Part shown: one piece after another, positions 16,461-28,197 of the stretch
Numbering within the stretch: the first letter of the stretch is position 1
Layout: each line of letters opens with the position of its first letter
NCBI RefSeq assembly: GCF_008704935.1
Contig: NZ_CP023692.1
Span: 2,365,001 to 2,429,000 of the forward strand
Length of the DNA stretch: 64,000 nt
Source: Streptomyces vinaceus
GTDB taxonomy: Bacteria; Actinomycetota; Actinomycetes; Streptomycetales; Streptomycetaceae
Reading direction: 5' to 3'
Notes under the pieces: model-generated
Databases searched by the model: none
The model's input: only the letters and a program-made list of their open reading frames with translations
What the model was told of the DNA's origin: nothing
Program-made: the position numbers and the translations under genes

Positions 16461-18447
16461 TCGGTCGTATTCCCGTTCTGGACGTCCGCCCCGCCGTCGA
16501 CTGCGGTGCCAGACCCGCCAAGGCGGTCGTGGAGGAGGTCTTCGAGATCTCCGCCACCGTGTTCCGCGAAGGCCACGACGCCGTCGCCGCCCACGTCGTG
16601 CTCCGCGACCCCAGCGGGCGGCTGCGGCCCCCCGTGCCGATGCGCGAACTCGCGCCCGGCACCGACCGGTGGGGCGCTCGGGTCTCCGCCGATGCCGAGG
16701 GGAGGTGGACGTACACCGTCGAGGCGTGGAGCGACCCCGTCGGCACCTGGCAGGCCCACGCTGCCATCAAGATCCCGGCGGGCATCGACCCCGGCCTGAC
16801 CCTCCTCGAAGGCGCCGAGCTCTACGAACGGGCCGGGTCGCGGATCCCGAAGAAGGACGGCCGCGAGCACGTGCTGGCCGCCGCCGAGGCCATGCGCGAC
16901 GAGGACCGCCCCGTGGAGCTGCGGTACTCCGCCGCCCTGGCCGCCCCGGTCCAGGCCGCCCTCGCCCGGCGCCCGTACCGGGAACTGGTCACCGCCTCCA
17001 AGGCCCTGCCGCTGGTCGTGGAGCGCAAGCGGGCCCTCTTCGGCTCCTGGTACGAGATGTTCCCGCGCTCCGAGGGCGCCGTCGTCGAGCCCGGCGAGGA
17101 ACCGGTGAGCGGAACGCTGCGCACCGCCGCCGAGCGGCTGCCGGCCATCGCCGCGATGGGATTCGACGTGGTGTACCTGCCACCGATCCACCCCATTGGG
17201 AGTACGTACCGCAAGGGACCGAACAACACCCTTTCGGCTGGAAGTTGGGACCCCGGGGTGCCGTGGGCCATCGGCTCCACCGAAGGCGGCCACGACGCCG
17301 TCCACCCCGACCTCGGCACGATCGAGGACTTCGACGCCTTCGTCGCGCGCGCCCGCGAGCTGCGCATGGAGATCGCGCTCGACTTCGCGCTCCAGTGCTC
17401 CCCGGACCACCCCTGGGTGGAGAAGCACCCCGAGTGGTTCCGCCACCGGGCCGACGGGACGATCGCGTACGCCGAGAACCCGCCGAAGAAGTACCAGGAC
17501 ATCTACCCGATCCACTTCGACACCGACATGGCCGGGCTCGTCGAGGAGACGGTCCGCATCCTGCGGTACTGGATGGACCACGGCGTCCGCATCTTCCGCG
17601 TCGACAATCCGCACACCAAGCCTGTCGTCTTCTGGCAGAAGGTGATCGCCGACATCAACAAGTCCGACCCCGACGTGATCTTCCTGGCGGAGGCCTTCAC
17701 CCGGCCGGCCATGATGCGCACCCTCGCCGCGATCGGCTTCCAGCAGTCGTACACGTACTTCACCTGGCGCAACACGAAGGCCGAGCTGACCGAGTACCTG
17801 ACCGAGCTCGCGGGTACCCGCTCCGCCTCCGTCATGCGGCCGAATTTCTTCGTCAATACGCCCGACATCCTCCACGAATACCTTCAGCACGGCGGCCGCC
17901 CGGCCTTCGAGGCGCGCGCCGTCCTCGCCGCCACCCTCTCCCCCACCTGGGGCGTCTACGCCGGGTACGAGCTGTGCGAGAACACCCCGGTGCGGGAGGG
18001 CAGCGAGGAGTACCTGAACTCCGAGAAGTACGAGTTCCGGCCGCGCGACTGGGCGGCCGCCGACCGCGAGGGCCGCACGATCGCCCCGCTGATCACCACC
18101 CTGAACCGGGTGCGCCGCCGCAACCCGGCGCTCCAGCAGCTGCGCGACATCCACTTCCACACGACCGACAACGACCAGGTGATCGCCTATTCGAAGCACG
18201 CGGGCGCCAATTCCGTACTGGTGGTCGTCAACCTCGATCCGCACCACACCCAGGAGGCGACGGTCTCGTTGGACATGCCGGTACTCGGCCTCGACTGGCA
18301 CGGGTCCCTCGCTGTGCGCGACGAGCTCACCGGCGAGACCTACCACTGGGGCAGCGCCAACTACGTACGCCTGGAGCCGGGCCGAACGCCCGCACACGTA
18401 CTCGTGGCTCTGCGACCGTCCCCGCCCACCGGAGGGTCACCCACCAC

Positions 18448-18451
<4 letters not shown>
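16457..18451 (+). CDS. glgE: Alpha-1,4-glucan:maltose-1-phosphate maltosyltransferase
   Basis: It extends alpha-1,4-glucan chains using maltose-1-phosphate (GH13 subfamily 3). The 664-residue product begins [12 protein letters not shown]. An N-terminal beta-sandwich is followed by the catalytic barrel, with the nucleophile Asp in [14 protein letters not shown], the acid/base Glu in [11 protein letters not shown] and the third Asp in [10 protein letters not shown]. Substrate-site segments [11 protein letters not shown] and [11 protein letters not shown] are intact. The ATG at 16457 has AGGTGA upstream and overlaps the leader stop. The stop overlaps the treS start by four bases (ATGA), so the two genes are translationally coupled. 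It is slightly shorter at the N-terminus than homologues I remember. Confidence 0.95.
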
Positions 18452-20142
<1,691 letters not shown>

Positions 20143-20150
20143 CCGCCGAT

Positions 20151-20190
20151 ACGGGGTGGGCGCGCGAATGGGTCAATCGCCCGCCCCTGT
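20151..20190 (+). terminator. Hairpin between treS and mak
   Basis: ACGGGGTGGGCG can pair with CGCCCGCCCCTGT, with one G-T pair and one bulge, across a 15-base loop. The T-rich tail is poor, so it may be a partial terminator or an mRNA-processing or stability element inside the glgE-treS-mak-glgB unit. Confidence 0.5.
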
Positions 20191-20294
20191 ACGGATCATC
20201 CTGACCCGACACTCGTACACCACCGGAGAAGCAACTGACGCGATCCGGGACACTCTCCGCATTCTGTGACGGCCCGGGGAAAGGACGCGACGCC

Positions 20295-21761
20295 ATGTCG
20301 GAGGCTGCATCCACCGGGACGACGAGCACGACCGGACTCAGTCCGCTGGAGCCGATGCTCCGGGACTGGCTGCCGCTCCAGCGCTGGTTCGCCGGCAAGG
20401 GCCGGCGCATCGGCCGGCTCCGGATGATCTCGGCGGCCGATCTGCTGCCGCCGGGGTCCTCCCCCAGACTCGTCCACCTCCTCCTGGACGTGGACGGCGA
20501 CTGCTACCAGCTGCTGCTGGGCATGCGCCCGGCGCTGCCGCCGGCCCTGGCGCCCGCGCTGATCGGACGGCCCGAGCAGGGCCCGTACGCCGGCCAGTGC
20601 GTGTACGAGGGACTGGGCGATCCGCGGCTGGCGGCGCTGCTGCTGGAACGGTTGCGCGCTCCCGGGACGCTGGGCCCGCTGCGCTTCGACCGGGATCCGA
20701 TGGCGCTGATCCCGGCGGCGCTCACGCCCCGGCCGCTGTCCGGGGAGCAGACCAACTCCTCGATGATCTACGGGGATTCGTACATCCTCAAGGTGTTCCG
20801 GCGGGTCGGCCCCGGGGTCAATCCGGACCTGGAGCTGCCCAGGGCGCTGGCCGCGGCCGGGTGCGCGCGGGTCCCCGCCCCGGTCGCCTGGTACGAGGCC
20901 GCGCTGCCCGGCGGAGAACCGTTGACCCTGGGCGTGCTCCAGCCCTATCTGCGCGGCTCCGACGACGGCTGGCAGCTCGCGCTCGGCCGACTGAGGGCCG
21001 GGGCCGACTTCACCGCGGAGGCGCACGCGCTGGGCCGGGCCACCGCCGAGGTGCACAGCGCGCTCGCCACCGCCCTGCCGACCGTCGCGCTGGGGCCCGA
21101 GCAGACCGCGCGGCTCGCCTCCGGGATGACGGCCCGGCTGGCGGCCACCGCCCGCGAGGTGCCCGCGCTGCGGCCGTACGAGGCGGGGCTGCGCGGGGCG
21201 TTCGACGCCCTGGCCGCCTCCCGCGGGGCCGGGGTGCCCGCCCAGCGGATCCACGGGGACCTGCACCTGGGCCAGACCCTGCGCACCAGCGACGGCAGCT
21301 GGGCGCTGATCGACTTCGAGGGTGAGCCGGCCCGGCCGCTGGCCGACCGGCGCCGCCCCGAACCCGCCGTCCGCGACATCGCCGGGATACTGCGCTCGTT
21401 CGACTACGCGGCCCGTTCCCACCGCCCGTTCGCCCCCGCCTGGGCGGACGCCTGCCGGGCGGCGTTCTGCGAGGGCTACGCCCGCACCACCGGCCGCGAC
21501 CCGCGCGAGGACCCCGTCCTGCTGCGCGCGTACGAGACCGACAAGGCGGTGTACGAGGCGCGCTACGAGTCCCGGCACCGCCCCGACTGGCTGCACGTCC
21601 CGATGGCGGCCATCCGGAGGCTGGCCGCCGGCGCGGACCGGGGATTCGGCCGGGCCCAGCCGGGCGCCGCCTCCCCGGGCGCCGGGCCCGCCCCCGGCGA
21701 AGGCTTCCCCTCCCTCTCCCCGCACCCCCGCCCGCAGCCGCCTAGGAGGCCGCACACGTGA
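20295..21761 (+). CDS. mak: Maltokinase
   Basis: An ATP-dependent kinase that makes maltose-1-phosphate, the GlgE donor (formerly annotated Pep2). It has 488 residues. The N-terminal cap begins [20 protein letters not shown], typical of actinobacterial maltokinases. The phosphotransferase (choline-kinase-like) core has the catalytic loop [12 protein letters not shown] and the metal-binding [17 protein letters not shown] lies upstream of the ATG. The stop overlaps the glgB GTG start by four bases (GTGA). A low-complexity Ala/Gly/Pro tail of about 30 residues follows the kinase domain. Confidence 0.95.
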   Translation: MSEAASTGTTSTTGLSPLEPMLRDWLPLQRWFAGKGRRIGRLRMISAADLLPPGSSPRLVHLLLDVDGDCYQLLLGMRPALPPALAPALIGRPEQGPYAGQCVYEGLGDPRLAALLLERLRAPGTLGPLRFDRDPMALIPAALTPRPLSGEQTNSSMIYGDSYILKVFRRVGPGVNPDLELPRALAAAGCARVPAPVAWYEAALPGGEPLTLGVLQPYLRGSDDGWQLALGRLRAGADFTAEAHALGRATAEVHSALATALPTVALGPEQTARLASGMTARLAATAREVPALRPYEAGLRGAFDALAASRGAGVPAQRIHGDLHLGQTLRTSDGSWALIDFEGEPARPLADRRRPEPAVRDIAGILRSFDYAARSHRPFAPAWADACRAAFCEGYARTTGRDPREDPVLLRAYETDKAVYEARYESRHRPDWLHVPMAAIRRLAAGADRGFGRAQPGAASPGAGPAPGEGFPSLSPHPRPQPPRRPHT

Positions 21762-24049
21762 GCCCCGCCCGTCAGTCACCCTCGACCACCCCGCCGCCCC
21801 CGGCCGCCGCGGCCCCGGCGGCGGCCCCGGCCGCGCGCAAGAGCACGCCGCCGCGCGCCCGGAAGGCGCCCCCCGGGGTCCGGCCCGCGCCCGCGCTCGG
21901 CGCCGAGGACCGGGCCCGGCTGCTGGAGGGCCGCCACCACGACCCCCACGGGGTGCTGGGGGCCCGGACCCAGCGGGGCGGGGTCGCCATCCGCGTGCTG
22001 CGCCCGTACGCCAAGGCGGTCACGATCGTCGCCAAGGGGCTGCGGACCCAGCTCCACGACGACGGCGACGGGCTGTTCTCGGGGCTGCTGCCGCTGACCG
22101 GGGTACCGGACTACCGGCTGCTGGTCGCGTACGACGAGGACGAGATCGAGGTCCACGACCCGTACCGGTTCCTGCCCGCGCTCGGCGAGCTGGACCTGCA
22201 CCTGATCGGCGAGGGCCGGCACGAGGAGCTGTGGACGGCGCTCGGCGCCCGGCCGATGGAGCACCAGGGCGTGGCCGGCACCCGCTTCACGGTGTGGGCG
22301 CCGAACGCCCAGGGGGTCCGGGTCACGGGGGACTTCTCGTACTGGGACTCCGTCGCCCAACCCATGCGCTCGCTCGGCGCGAGCGGGGTGTGGGAGCTGT
22401 TCCTGCCGGGGGTGGGCGAGGGAGCGCTCTACAAGTACGACATCACGCGGCCGGACGGCAGCCACACCCTGCGCGCCGACCCGATGGCCCGCGCGGCGGA
22501 GGTCCCGCCGGCCACCGCCTCGGTCGTCACCGCGTCCCACCACACGTGGCAGGACGCGGAGTGGATGGCGCGGCGCGGGGCCCGTCCGGCGCACGAGGCC
22601 CCCTTCTCGGTGTACGAGCTGCACCTGGCCTCCTGGCGGCCGGGGCTCTCGTACCGGCAGCTGGCCGAACAGCTGCCCCCGTACGTCAAGGAGCTGGGCT
22701 TCACGCACGTGGAGCTGATGCCGGTCGCCGAGCACCCCTTCGGCGGATCGTGGGGCTACCAGGTCACCGGGTACTACGCGCCGACCTCGCGGATGGGCGG
22801 TCCGGACGACTTCCGGTTCCTGGTGGACGCTCTGCACCGGGCCGGGATCGGGGTGATCGTCGACTGGGTGCCGGCGCACTTCCCGCGCGACGAGTGGGCG
22901 CTCGCGGAGTTCGACGGACGGCCGCTGTACGAGCACCACGACCCGCGGCGGGCCGCGCACCCGGACTGGGGGACGCTGGAGTTCGACTACGGCCGCAAGG
23001 AGGTCCGCAACTTCCTCGTCGCCAACGCCGTGTACTGGTGCGAGGAGTTCCACGTGGACGGCCTGCGGGTGGACGCGGTGGCCTCGATGCTCTACCTGGA
23101 CTACTCGCGCGGCGAGGGCGAGTGGGCGCCCAACGAGCACGGCGGCCGGGAGAACCTGGACGCGGTGGCGCTGCTCCAGGAGATGAACGCGACGGTGTAC
23201 CGGCGCTGTCCGGGCGTGGTGACGATCGCGGAGGAGTCCACGGCCTGGACGGGCGTGACCCGGCCGACGGACGCCGGCGGGCTCGGCTTCGGGCTGAAGT
23301 GGAACATGGGCTGGATGCACGACACGCTGCGCTACGCGTCGAAGGACCCGGTGCACCGCAAGTACCACCACCACGACATGACCTTCGGGATGATCTACGC
23401 GTACAGCGAGAACTACGTGCTGCCGATCTCGCACGACGAGGTGGTGCACGGCAAGGGCTCGCTGGTGTCGAAGATGCCCGGGGACTGGTGGCAGCAGCGG
23501 GCCATACACCGTGCGTACCTGGGCTTCATGTGGGCCCACCCCGGCAAGCAACTGCTCTTCATGGGACAGGAGTTCGCGCAGGGTGCGGAGTGGTCGGAGG
23601 CGCACGGGCCGGACTGGTGGCTGCTGGACTCCTCGTACTCGGCGGCCGGCGACCACCGGGGCGTGCGCGACCTCGTGCGCGACCTGAACCGCACGTACAC
23701 GGCGGCGCCCGCGCTGTGGGAGCGGGACACGGTGCCGGAGGGCTTCGCGTGGGTGGAGGCGGACGCGGCGGAGGACAACGTCTTCGCGTTCCTGCGGTAC
23801 GCGAAGGACGGCTCGCCGCTCTTGTGCGTGTCGAACTTCTCGCCGGTGGTGCGGCACGACTACCGGATCGGCGTCCCGGAGGAGGTCCCGTGGTGGCGGG
23901 AGGTCCTGAACACGGACTCAAAGGAGTACGGCGGCAGCGGGGTGCGCCATCCGCAGCCCCTGCGGCCCGAGCCCGTGCCCGCGCAGGGCCGCCCGGCGAG
24001 TCTGCGGATGACGCTGCCGCCGCTGGCGACGCTCTGGTTCAGGCCGTGA
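21758..24049 (+). CDS. glgB: 1,4-alpha-glucan branching enzyme (GH13)
   Basis: It introduces alpha-1,6 branches into the glucan made by GlgE. The 763-residue protein starts with an unusual Ala/Pro-rich stretch of about 50 residues. Two carbohydrate-binding beta-domains follow ([17 protein letters not shown]; the second with [24 protein letters not shown]). The catalytic barrel has [35 protein letters not shown] (nucleophile), [10 protein letters not shown] (acid/base) and [12 protein letters not shown]. The start is GTG, overlapping the mak stop. The last 11 bases overlap the convergent trxA gene. It completes the four-gene maltose-1-phosphate operon. Confidence 0.95.
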   Translation: MSPARQSPSTTPPPPAAAAPAAAPAARKSTPPRARKAPPGVRPAPALGAEDRARLLEGRHHDPHGVLGARTQRGGVAIRVLRPYAKAVTIVAKGLRTQLHDDGDGLFSGLLPLTGVPDYRLLVAYDEDEIEVHDPYRFLPALGELDLHLIGEGRHEELWTALGARPMEHQGVAGTRFTVWAPNAQGVRVTGDFSYWDSVAQPMRSLGASGVWELFLPGVGEGALYKYDITRPDGSHTLRADPMARAAEVPPATASVVTASHHTWQDAEWMARRGARPAHEAPFSVYELHLASWRPGLSYRQLAEQLPPYVKELGFTHVELMPVAEHPFGGSWGYQVTGYYAPTSRMGGPDDFRFLVDALHRAGIGVIVDWVPAHFPRDEWALAEFDGRPLYEHHDPRRAAHPDWGTLEFDYGRKEVRNFLVANAVYWCEEFHVDGLRVDAVASMLYLDYSRGEGEWAPNEHGGRENLDAVALLQEMNATVYRRCPGVVTIAEESTAWTGVTRPTDAGGLGFGLKWNMGWMHDTLRYASKDPVHRKYHHHDMTFGMIYAYSENYVLPISHDEVVHGKGSLVSKMPGDWWQQRAIHRAYLGFMWAHPGKQLLFMGQEFAQGAEWSEAHGPDWWLLDSSYSAAGDHRGVRDLVRDLNRTYTAAPALWERDTVPEGFAWVEADAAEDNVFAFLRYAKDGSPLLCVSNFSPVVRHDYRIGVPEEVPWWREVLNTDSKEYGGSGVRHPQPLRPEPVPAQGRPASLRMTLPPLATLWFRP

Positions 24050-24404
24050 CGGTGGTGGGGCGGACGGCGCCGGTGACCTCTTCGAGCTCCTGAAGGAGCT
24101 TGCGCTTGGCGCGGGCCCCGACCATCTGCTTGACGGGCTCGCCGCCCTGGAAGACGAGCAGGGTCGGCATGGACAGCACCCCGTACCGGGCGACGGTGGC
24201 GGGGTTGCGGTCCGCGTCGATCTGCACGACCTTGAGGCGCTCGGCCTCCTCGGCGGCGACGGCGGAGATCACGGGTGCGATCTGCCGGCACGGGCCGCAC
24301 CAGTCGGCGGTGAACTCCACGAGGACGGGCCGCCCCCGCTCGGCGAGCACCTGCGCCTCGAAGTCCTGGTCGGTCACCTCGGCGACACCCTGGGCGTGGA
24401 TCAT
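24039..24404 (-). CDS. trxA: Thioredoxin
   Basis: A small cytoplasmic disulphide reductase of 121 residues. The active site is [16 protein letters not shown] (Cys-Gly-Pro-Cys), and the cis-proline loop is [18 protein letters not shown] precedes the ATG at 24404. It follows the merR gene by 27 bp on the same strand, so the pair is probably one transcript under the MerR-type operator upstream. The C-terminal end overlaps glgB tail-to-tail by 11 bp. Confidence 0.93.
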   Translation of the reverse strand: MIHAQGVAEVTDQDFEAQVLAERGRPVLVEFTADWCGPCRQIAPVISAVAAEEAERLKVVQIDADRNPATVARYGVLSMPTLLVFQGGEPVKQMVGARAKRKLLQELEEVTGAVRPTTVTA

Positions 24405-24431
24405 GTGGTTCCCCTCTCGTGTGGTCAGGTC

Positions 24432-24851
24432 CTACGGCCGGTCCTGCGGCCGGTCCTGCGGTCCGGTCATTTCGCAGCGCGGCGACGCCGCCTCCCCGGC
24501 GGCGTCCTCGGCGGCGGCGAGCTGCCGCGCGACCTGCTCCCGTACGTCGGCCAGCTGGCCGATCAGCCCGTCGAGCTCGGCCAGCTTGCGCCGGTAGACG
24601 GCCAGGGACGCGGGACAGGAGTCCCCGGCGGGATGGCCGGCGCGCAGGCAGTCGACGAACGGGCGGGTCTCCTCCAGCTCGAAGCCGAAGTCCTGGAGCA
24701 TCCGGATCTGGCGCAGCAGCCGCAGGTCGTCCTCGTCGTACGTGCGGTAGCCGTTGCCGGCGCGCCGCGCGGGCAGCAGTCCGCGCGACTCGTAGTACCG
24801 CAGGGTCCGCGTGCTGGTCCCGGCCCGCTCCGCCAGTTCGCCGATTCGCAT
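24432..24851 (-). CDS. MerR-family transcriptional regulator
   Basis: A 139-residue activator/repressor with the standard MerR N-terminal winged helix (MRIGELAERAGTSTRTLRYYESRGLL and YRTYDEDDLRLLRQI). A dimerisation helix follows. Three cysteines lie in the second half (FVDCLRAG, DSCPAS, PRCEM), so metal or redox sensing is possible, but the spacing matches no sensor class I can name. The C-terminus ends in a short QDRPQDRP duplication. It is co-oriented with trxA, which suggests a thiol-stress response. The operator at 24866-24885 lies 15 bp before its ATG, so autoregulation is likely. Confidence 0.9.
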   Translation of the reverse strand: MRIGELAERAGTSTRTLRYYESRGLLPARRAGNGYRTYDEDDLRLLRQIRMLQDFGFELEETRPFVDCLRAGHPAGDSCPASLAVYRRKLAELDGLIGQLADVREQVARQLAAAEDAAGEAASPRCEMTGPQDRPQDRP

Positions 24852-24865
24852 GTCCCGACCGTAAT

Positions 24866-24885
24866 CCTTGACGCCGAGGTCAAGG
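24866..24885 (-). promoter_or_regulatory. MerR-type operator upstream of merR-trxA
   Basis: CCTTGAC and GTCAAGG are perfect 7 bp arms around a six-base spacer. MerR proteins bind such palindromes between the -35 and -10 boxes. On the leftward strand TTGACC, a good -35 element, is part of one arm. The rest of the 24886-25189 interval holds no gene I can support. Confidence 0.75.
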
Positions 24886-25189
24886 CAAGGCGCGGATCCG
24901 GGGTGCGGGGCGGGGCCCTCGCCACCCCCGTGAGCGAGGGCCCCCCACCTGGATCACGGGCAGGGCGGGAGGCCGGTTCAGGAGAGGGTGCGGGGGATCG
25001 GTGAACATCGTGCGCAGGGGTACCGCGCGGTCGGCCGGGACCGTACGCTGGGAAATGGATCTAGCATCGGTCCGATTACCGGACGGTCGCCGGGAAACCG
25101 ACCCACAGCGTTGAACTCCCTAGGACGTTCCTACGAGTTCTGGGCTTGTTTGAACGGTCTGTAGTCGCCACCCCTTGGGCACTCCTACG

Positions 25190-25885
25190 GTGTGCCCTGT
25201 GCACTCCAGCCCTCCCTTCAATGCCCCCGCCGCGCGTCGCCTCCGCGCAGCCCTGGGCATGGCTCCCGGTCATGTCGCCTATGGCCTGCGCGCCCAGTAC
25301 GGACTGATCGTCGAGCCCGAGACCGTGATGGCCTGGGAGCGCGGTGAGATATCCCCGAGTTCCGCCGAGCTCACGGCGCTGGCCGGCGTCCTGTGGTGCG
25401 CCCCCGGCGAACTGCTCGCCGAGCCCGTGACCCTGCGGGAGCACCGGATGGCCCGGGGCATGGCCGCCGACGAGCTGGCCCGGCGGATCGGGATGGAGAC
25501 GGCCGCGTACCAGAAGATGGAGGACACGGGGCGCTGGAAGGGCAACGAACGGCAGTCCGTGGCCCTGGCGCAGGTGCTCGGGCTGTCGCTGGCCCAGTTC
25601 GTGGCGGCCACCGGCAAGCAGGACGAGCTCGCCGAGCTGCTGCGCAACGCGGTGACCACGCGCTGGCAGGCGTACGTGAAGCCGCTGGCCAAGCTGCTGC
25701 CGGTGCCGAAGCAGCACCTGGAGCCGGTCTTGGAGCGGCTCCACGGGGACTACCAGTCGAAGATGGTGGCCACCTTGAGCTGGGGCAGCGCCTCGGGCGA
25801 GGCCGGCACGGGCGACGCGGGCCGCCAGTTCCTGGCCGACATCGTGGCCCACTTCTGGTCCTACGCCGTCGGCCCCCGCCAGTGA
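25190..25885 (+). CDS. Helix-turn-helix DNA-binding protein with duplicated XRE-like domains
   Basis: A probable DNA-binding protein of about 231 residues. Two helix-turn-helix-like segments are visible: APGHVAYGLRAQYGLIVEPETVMAWERGEISPSSAELTALA and EHRMARGMAADELARRIGMETAAYQKMEDTGRW. A helical C-terminal domain follows (ELLRNAVTTRWQAYVKPLAKLLP). It is conserved in Streptomyces as I recall, with no known role. Starts TTG 25175, GTG 25190 and GTG 25199 are all in frame, and none has a clear ribosome-binding site; the choice is uncertain. A TAGGA-CGT-TCCTA inverted repeat lies about 70 bp upstream. Confidence 0.8.
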   Translation: MCPVHSSPPFNAPAARRLRAALGMAPGHVAYGLRAQYGLIVEPETVMAWERGEISPSSAELTALAGVLWCAPGELLAEPVTLREHRMARGMAADELARRIGMETAAYQKMEDTGRWKGNERQSVALAQVLGLSLAQFVAATGKQDELAELLRNAVTTRWQAYVKPLAKLLPVPKQHLEPVLERLHGDYQSKMVATLSWGSASGEAGTGDAGRQFLADIVAHFWSYAVGPRQ

Positions 25886-25923
25886 CCTGACCCGGGGCCC
25901 CGCCGTGGTCCGCAGGCCCCGGC

Positions 25924-27942
25924 CTACGTCAGCGGTGCGTACACCACGGTCGCGGCGCTGCCCGCGCTGCCGAGGTCCTGCCTGAGCCGGTCGGCCGTCC
26001 TGCGGTCTCCCACCAGGACGGTCGGCGGGGTCGGGCAGGACGCGATCGCGCTCTTGAGCCGGCCCAGCGAGGCCTGGTACTCCTTCTCGTCGACGGCGGC
26101 CGGGCCGCCGATCTTGACGTAGAAGACCTCGTAGAGCCCGACCATGGTGCCCGCCTGGTGCGTGAGGATCTGGGCGAGGAACGTCGACTTCAGGTTGAGG
26201 TACGCGTCGCTGCTGTAGAGGGCGATCACCGGGGAGGTGACGCCCTTCAGGTCGCGTCGGGTCAGGGCGTTCGCCGGCGGGCCGATGTCGGACTTGGCCT
26301 CGCCCCTGCCCCACTTCACCATCGGGCTGTCGTACCAGGCGGAGGGGTGGCCCCAGCCGGACGGGACGCCCCACTGGACGTTGCCGAACAGGGCGAGCGC
26401 GGCGGCCGTCGCCACGCCGGAGCGCAGCAGCAGGCCGGTCCGCCGGCGCAGCCGGGAGCCGCTCGTGGGGGAGGCGGGCTGGAGCATCAGGCCGATCACG
26501 CCCAGCGAGATCAGGGCGATCACCAGGCCGGCGGCGGTCAGCTTCTCGAAGTAGTACGAGTAGTAGCCGATGGTGAGTTTCTGCCAGGCACCGAAGACGC
26601 CGATCACGGCGGTACCGCCCAGGACCAGGGCCAGGACCATCTGCCCGGTGCCGGTCCTGCGGTTCACCGGCAGGGACGCGGCCGCCAGGGCCAGCAGCCC
26701 GCAGCCGATGAAGACCGGGCGGTCGGGGATGACCATCGGTCCGGCCAGGTTCGAGGTCTTGGCGACGTCCAGCTTGGTCAGGACCGAGAAGACGCTGGGC
26801 AGCCCCGCGATCAGGGTGCCGGCCGCCAGGGCGCCGATGACCAGGCGGCGGCGCGGGGCGAAGCGCCGCCGGTGGACGACCAGGACCGCGGCCAGGGTGA
26901 GGCCGACGAGGACGCCGTAGAGGTTGTAGACGAAGGTGACCGAGACCAGAGCGGCCACCGCGACGAGTACGAACTCGGCCCGGCCCATCGCCGGCCGCAC
27001 GAGCAGCGCCAGGGCGACGGCCAGGAACAGCAGGCCGATGGTCTCGGAGTCGAATCCCCGCTCGACCAGTTGCGCCATCGAGCCGGACATCATCACGGCC
27101 GTGACGGTCGCGCAGACCGCCGCCGTGCGCCAGCCGCGCAGGCGCGGGCCGCCGATCCAGCGGGCCGCCCAGACGAGGGCCCCGCAGAAGAGCGCGTAGG
27201 CCGCCAGGACGTACAGGAGGTAGCGGTGCGTCATGTCGAGGGCGGAGCCGCCGTCGGTCGAGGACTTGACCAGGACGTCGATCCAGACCAGCAGGAAGTG
27301 CGAGCCCTGCGGGTAGACCGCCTCGGCCGGGGTCATCATGAACGCCTTGGCCGCCTCCTGGTGGAGGAAGGCGTAGCCGCCGACGTGGTGGATGCCGTCG
27401 AAGTACGAGAAGTGTCCGAGCCGGTCCTCGGAGGTGACGAAGTACGCCAGCCGGTCGGCGGCCGATTTCCCGGCCACCGGGTGGTGGAGGTAGCGCCAGA
27501 CCACGGCCACGGTGCCGAGCACGAGGGCGTCCGAGCCGCGCAGGCGCAGCGGTATGTGCGGCCTGCGGCCGGCGAGCCAGCCCGAGACGGACAGGACGGT
27601 CAGCAGGAGTCCCGTTCCGGGGACGGGGGCCAGGCCCCACGGCCAGACGGAGAAGAGGAGGCCGAAGGCCATCACCGCGCCGCACAGGAGGAAGGAGGCG
27701 ACCACCAGGCGGTCGAGGAGCCCTCCGCCCACGCGGATCAGGGAGGCGATCGCGAGCACCAGGACGGGGATGAGCACCACGTCCAGGGAGAGCGTGTGGA
27801 GCAGGAGCGGCAGCGCCCAGGACAGGGCCACGGCTGCGCCGAGGACGGGCCACCGCCTCCCGCCGCCGGCCGGGCCTTCGGCCGGGCTCGGCGGCCGGGT
27901 ACCGGCGGGCTTGCTGGTCGGAACGGCAGAGCGGGTGGCCAC
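25924..27942 (-). CDS. Large polytopic membrane protein, GT-C glycosyltransferase-like layout, function unknown
   Basis: Not recognised with certainty. The 672-residue protein has about a dozen or more hydrophobic helices (for example LLLHTLSLDVVLIPVLVLAIASL and AEFVLVAVAALVSVTFVYNLYGVLVGL). A soluble C-terminal portion of about 150 residues follows (YDSPMVKWGRGEAKSDIG to the end, with SCPTPPTVLVGDRRT). Many helices, a long periplasmic-type loop after helix 4 (RLGHFSYFDGIHHVGGY) and a soluble tail recall lipid-linked-sugar GT-C enzymes, but no catalytic motif is certain. The start is GTG at 27942, with GGAAGG about 10 bases upstream; longer in-frame starts lack one. Confidence 0.8.
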   Translation of the reverse strand: MATRSAVPTSKPAGTRPPSPAEGPAGGGRRWPVLGAAVALSWALPLLLHTLSLDVVLIPVLVLAIASLIRVGGGLLDRLVVASFLLCGAVMAFGLLFSVWPWGLAPVPGTGLLLTVLSVSGWLAGRRPHIPLRLRGSDALVLGTVAVVWRYLHHPVAGKSAADRLAYFVTSEDRLGHFSYFDGIHHVGGYAFLHQEAAKAFMMTPAEAVYPQGSHFLLVWIDVLVKSSTDGGSALDMTHRYLLYVLAAYALFCGALVWAARWIGGPRLRGWRTAAVCATVTAVMMSGSMAQLVERGFDSETIGLLFLAVALALLVRPAMGRAEFVLVAVAALVSVTFVYNLYGVLVGLTLAAVLVVHRRRFAPRRRLVIGALAAGTLIAGLPSVFSVLTKLDVAKTSNLAGPMVIPDRPVFIGCGLLALAAASLPVNRRTGTGQMVLALVLGGTAVIGVFGAWQKLTIGYYSYYFEKLTAAGLVIALISLGVIGLMLQPASPTSGSRLRRRTGLLLRSGVATAAALALFGNVQWGVPSGWGHPSAWYDSPMVKWGRGEAKSDIGPPANALTRRDLKGVTSPVIALYSSDAYLNLKSTFLAQILTHQAGTMVGLYEVFYVKIGGPAAVDEKEYQASLGRLKSAIASCPTPPTVLVGDRRTADRLRQDLGSAGSAATVVYAPLT

Positions 27943-28083
27943 GGGAGACGGGCACCTTCCATCGAGCGGTCGGAACGGATGACGGGGCCGGACACAACGG
28001 CCCGATCCGTCCACGCGACTCGGCCACCCACCCCAACCCCCAGGGCGGAAATCATATCCGCCGGGTGCGAGCGCGGGAGAAAG

Positions 28084-28106
28084 CCCCGGAGAGCGGATCT
28101 CCGGGG
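28084..28106 (-). terminator. Intrinsic terminator of pfkA
   Basis: CCCCGGAGA and TCTCCGGGG are perfect 9 bp arms around a five-base loop. On the leftward strand the hairpin is followed by CTTTCTCC. It lies 92 bp past the pfkA stop. Confidence 0.8.
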
Positions 28107-28197
28107 CGGAACGCCGCGGGGGCGAAGGGGGCTTCCGGCTCCGCGATTCGGGCCGGAGGTCCCGCCGGGGCGGGACGAAGGGCCTGCGGCCGGCGGG

